Below, piece by piece: positions 6,078-8,135 of a stretch of DNA of 8,135 bases. Every line of letters begins with the position of its first letter. The first letter of the stretch is position 1. Source of the stretch: Flavobacteriales bacterium (lineage in GTDB: Bacteria; Bacteroidota; Bacteroidia; Flavobacteriales; Flavobacteriaceae); assembly GCA_027031025.1 (NCBI GenBank), contig JALVEJ010000241.1, positions 1 through 8,135 on the forward strand, given 5' to 3'. A program made the position numbers and the translations under genes. Under the pieces are notes generated by a model. That model worked only from the letters and a program-made list of their open reading frames with translations, ran no database searches and had not been told where the DNA came from.

Positions 6078-7952
6078 CTAACTAATTACTAAAACCGGCA
6101 CTTTAACCTTGTGTCTTACAGAATCGATAGTGGTCCCGAACAATAAATCTTTCAACAATTTATGTCCGTGTGAACCCAAAACCAAGAGGTCTGCATCAAA
6201 GTCTTTCACAATTTCGGGAATGGCAATTTTCGGATTTCCAAATCCTATTTTTGTTGAAACGTTATAGCCCGCTTCTTTAATTGTATCAGCATATCTATCT
6301 AGTACATTTTGATCGCTTAATGCTTCAAAATCTGATGTGTCCTGTCCGTGATAAATAGCCGGTGCACTTTCAACAACGTGAATCAAAAGATATTGGCTAT
6401 CGGATTTGCCTAATGCCAAGGCATGTTGTAAAACCTTATGGTCAATATTTGAAAAATCCAAAGCAATGGCTATGCGTTTATATTCCGGCGCCTCAAATTC
6501 GTTTTCAATAGCTTCTTTGGCATGCAATTTTAGCGCTTTGACCGGTGGTTTTTTCAACAAAGGTACAAATGTAATATAAAATAAGAGAATGACTATTCCG
6601 GTTAAAAACATAAAAATCAATAAAACAATAAGCCAATTAAGTTGCCCATTTTTTAACCAACCGGTTACTTCATTGATGACCAACCAAGCATTTAAAACGA
6701 CAATAATTCCGGCTATTAACCAAGCTGCGAATTGGGTTTTAAATGAAATGACAAAATCTCCCATCAAATCACGATTGCTGACAAAATGAATCAAAGGAAT
6801 CACGGCAAAACCCAATTGCAAACTCAAAACCACTTGACTAAATACTAATAATTTTCCGGTGTATGATGCGCCAAGTAATAAGATAACCACCAAAGCCGGC
6901 AAAATAGCCAACAAACGAGTCATCATGCGGCGCATCCAAGGCTGGATACGCAGATTGATAAAACCTTCCATAATAATTTGCCCTGCCAGTGTGCCGGTAA
7001 TCGTTGAACTTTGTCCGGCAGCAATTAAGGCAATGGCAAATAAAACAGGCGCCAAGCGTGACCCCAACAAGGGTTCGAGTAATTTATAGGCATCTTGTAT
7101 ATCGGCTACTTCATACATGCCGGCTTTATAGAATGTTGCAGCGGCTAAAATCAGTATGGCTGCATTGACAAAAAAAGCCAAATTTAAAGCGACAATGCTA
7201 TCAATTAAATTAAACTTTAAGGCATCTTTAATACTTTTGATCGTTTTGCCAAATTTGCGGGTTTGTACCAATGACGAATGTAAGTACAAATTATGTGGCA
7301 TCACGGTTGCACCCAAAATTCCCAGCGCAATATACAGAGCCTCACTATTTGGAATAGCCGGCACAAAACCTTTTAAAACTTCATTTATTTCCGGTTTAGC
7401 TAAAAACATTTCCACTAAAAAGGATAGCCCTATAACAAATACCAATGCCAATATAAAAGCTTCCATTTTGCGCATGCCCTTATTGATAAGATACAATAAA
7501 ATAAATGTATCTAAAAAAGTCAAAAGAATACCCCACTCCAAAGGCAATCCAAACAGCAAGTTTAGCCCAATAGCCATCCCGATAACTTCTGCCAAATCAG
7601 TGGCGATAATAGCTATTTCGGCCAGAAAATACAAGGCAATATTGACCGGTTTCGGATAAACCTCGCGGCATGCTTGGGCCAAATCACGTCCGTAAACAAT
7701 GCCTAATCGCGTACTCAAACTCTGTAATAAAACTGCCATTAAGTTAGACATTAACAATACCCAAAGCAAAGTGTAACCAAACCGGCTGCCGCCAGCCAAA
7801 TCCGTCGCCCAATTCCCCGGGTCCATATACCCAACACTGATTAAGTAAGCCGGTCCCATAAAGGCCAAAAGTTTTTTAAAAAAACCTTTCTTTTGCAAAG
7901 TATCCACACTTTCGTGAACTTCTTCTAAAGATTTATGAGATTCTTTTTTCAT
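6078..7952 (-). CDS. mntH: Nramp divalent metal transporter with C-terminal UspA domain
   Basis: A 624-residue fusion. Residues about 25-465 form the Nramp/MntH transporter, a proton-coupled importer of Mn(II) and Fe(II) in the inner membrane with about 11 helices. The metal site is visible: D44-P-G-N47 in helix 1 (GYMDPGNWATDLAGGSRFGY) and A215-x-x-M218-P-H220 in helix 6 (GATVMPHNLYLHSSLVQTR), along with GQSSTITGTLAGQ (313-325). After a charged linker (about 466-490), residues 491-624 form a universal stress protein domain: KRIAIALDFS, LLIHVVE, and the nucleotide-binding motif G593-SH-G596-x9-G606-T. The full ATP-binding motif suggests the domain binds ATP and could sense energy or stress to adjust uptake (inference). 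Classical bacterial MntH is about 410-440 residues; fused forms of about 620 occur in Bacteroidota as I recall. It is a single-gene unit; upstream lie a weak TTTATTTG box and an AT-rich near-palindrome. Confidence 0.93.
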   Translation of the reverse strand: MKKESHKSLEEVHESVDTLQKKGFFKKLLAFMGPAYLISVGYMDPGNWATDLAGGSRFGYTLLWVLLMSNLMAVLLQSLSTRLGIVYGRDLAQACREVYPKPVNIALYFLAEIAIIATDLAEVIGMAIGLNLLFGLPLEWGILLTFLDTFILLYLINKGMRKMEAFILALVFVIGLSFLVEMFLAKPEINEVLKGFVPAIPNSEALYIALGILGATVMPHNLYLHSSLVQTRKFGKTIKSIKDALKFNLIDSIVALNLAFFVNAAILILAAATFYKAGMYEVADIQDAYKLLEPLLGSRLAPVLFAIALIAAGQSSTITGTLAGQIIMEGFINLRIQPWMRRMMTRLLAILPALVVILLLGASYTGKLLVFSQVVLSLQLGFAVIPLIHFVSNRDLMGDFVISFKTQFAAWLIAGIIVVLNAWLVINEVTGWLKNGQLNWLIVLLIFMFLTGIVILLFYITFVPLLKKPPVKALKLHAKEAIENEFEAPEYKRIAIALDFSNIDHKVLQHALALGKSDSQYLLIHVVESAPAIYHGQDTSDFEALSDQNVLDRYADTIKEAGYNVSTKIGFGNPKIAIPEIVKDFDADLLVLGSHGHKLLKDLLFGTTIDSVRHKVKVPVLVIS

Positions 7953-7984
7953 TCCGGTTTATGACAAATAAAGAGTTTAGTAGT

Positions 7985-7998
7985 TTAGTATATATTAA
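7985..7998. promoter_or_regulatory. Possible metal-regulator operator upstream of mntH (weak)
   Basis: TTAGTATATATTAA is a near-palindrome, symmetric at 12 of 14 positions, 32 bases upstream of the mntH start codon. TTTAGTA is also directly repeated (7976-7982 and 7984-7990). Nramp genes are often controlled by MntR/DtxR or Fur-type repressors binding AT-rich palindromes near the promoter. The sequence does not match a consensus that I can cite for this phylum, and AT-rich DNA produces such palindromes by chance. Confidence 0.25.
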
Positions 7999-8057
7999 TT
8001 CTTCTGAGACCTACTAGTGTCGTGTCAGGTATGTTATGACGTATAAGTCGAAGCTAT

Positions 8058-8135
8058 TTTTGTCGAGAACAAAGCACATAATTTTCAACATAGCCGTAGC
8101 TATGGTTAAAATTATTAATGCAGTTATCGGCAAAA
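8058..8135. mobile_element. Second palindromic element, cut by the window edge
   Basis: The arms 8058-8094 and 8099-8135 (37 bases each) are complementary at 26 of 37 positions without gaps, around the loop CGTA. The best blocks are CATAGC/GCTATG next to the loop, ATAATTTT/AAAATTAT farther out, and TTTTGxCGAxAAC at the outside. The centre TAGCCGTAGCTA (8091-8102) is identical to the centre of the element at 4372-4534. The left part may extend to about 8017 (GTGTCGTGTCAGG), but its partner arm would lie beyond the window. Confidence 0.62.

Noticed and set aside
7156..7659. A 167-codon plus-strand frame opposite mntH
   Set aside because: It is antisense to conserved Nramp helices and has no recognisable features; long antisense frames are expected opposite membrane-protein genes.
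7965..7972. mntH -7 box TTTATTTG on the minus strand
   Set aside because: It differs from TAnnTTTG at the second base and lies only 12 bases from the start codon, leaving almost no leader, so it is noted but not listed as a promoter.

Overview
The window looks like chromosomal DNA of a Bacteroidota member, most likely a flavobacterium or close relative. The reasons are AT-rich spacers, a pepP N-terminus of the flavobacterial type, a DUF5777 outer-membrane barrel (a family known from this phylum), an Nramp transporter fused to a universal stress domain, short lipoprotein signals, and spacers full of small palindromic repeats. All seven supported genes lie on the minus strand, so transcription runs from high to low coordinates. 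No RNA gene, CRISPR array, insertion-sequence transposase or phage gene was found.

In transcription order: (1) 7952-6078 encodes an MntH/Nramp Mn/Fe importer with a C-terminal UspA domain. (2) 5844-5560 encodes a small three-helix membrane protein of unknown function. It is followed after about 20 bases by 5539-4544, an LD-carboxypeptidase-type (S66) lipoprotein for cell-wall peptide recycling or remodelling. (3) 4258-2133 is a tight three-gene operon. Its first product is a cytochrome c domain fused to a DUF5777 outer-membrane barrel. Its second is a small lipoprotein cytochrome c with an unusual C-X3-C-H haem motif. Its third is a DUF962/Mpo1-like membrane protein. (4) 1562-264 encodes an Xaa-Pro aminopeptidase (PepP, M24B).

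The spacers are informative. pepP sits between two direct copies of a 154-bp repeat (8-161 and 1828-1981, 152 of 154 identical), built from REP-like palindromes with the core AACCCCGAAGGGGTGA. A ~163-bp MITE-like imperfect palindrome with matching ends lies at 4372-4534, between the carboxypeptidase and the cytochrome operon. A second palindromic element with the same central motif (TAGCCGTAGCTA) is cut by the right edge of the window. A third nested inverted repeat, containing a run of 11 C, lies between the transporter and the small membrane gene.

The genes are mostly housekeeping or envelope functions with no shared pathway. The exception is the cytochrome operon, which looks like one cell-envelope electron-transfer or metal/lipid-oxidation module of unknown purpose and is the best candidate for undescribed biology here. 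I did not find a clear new defence or mobile system.
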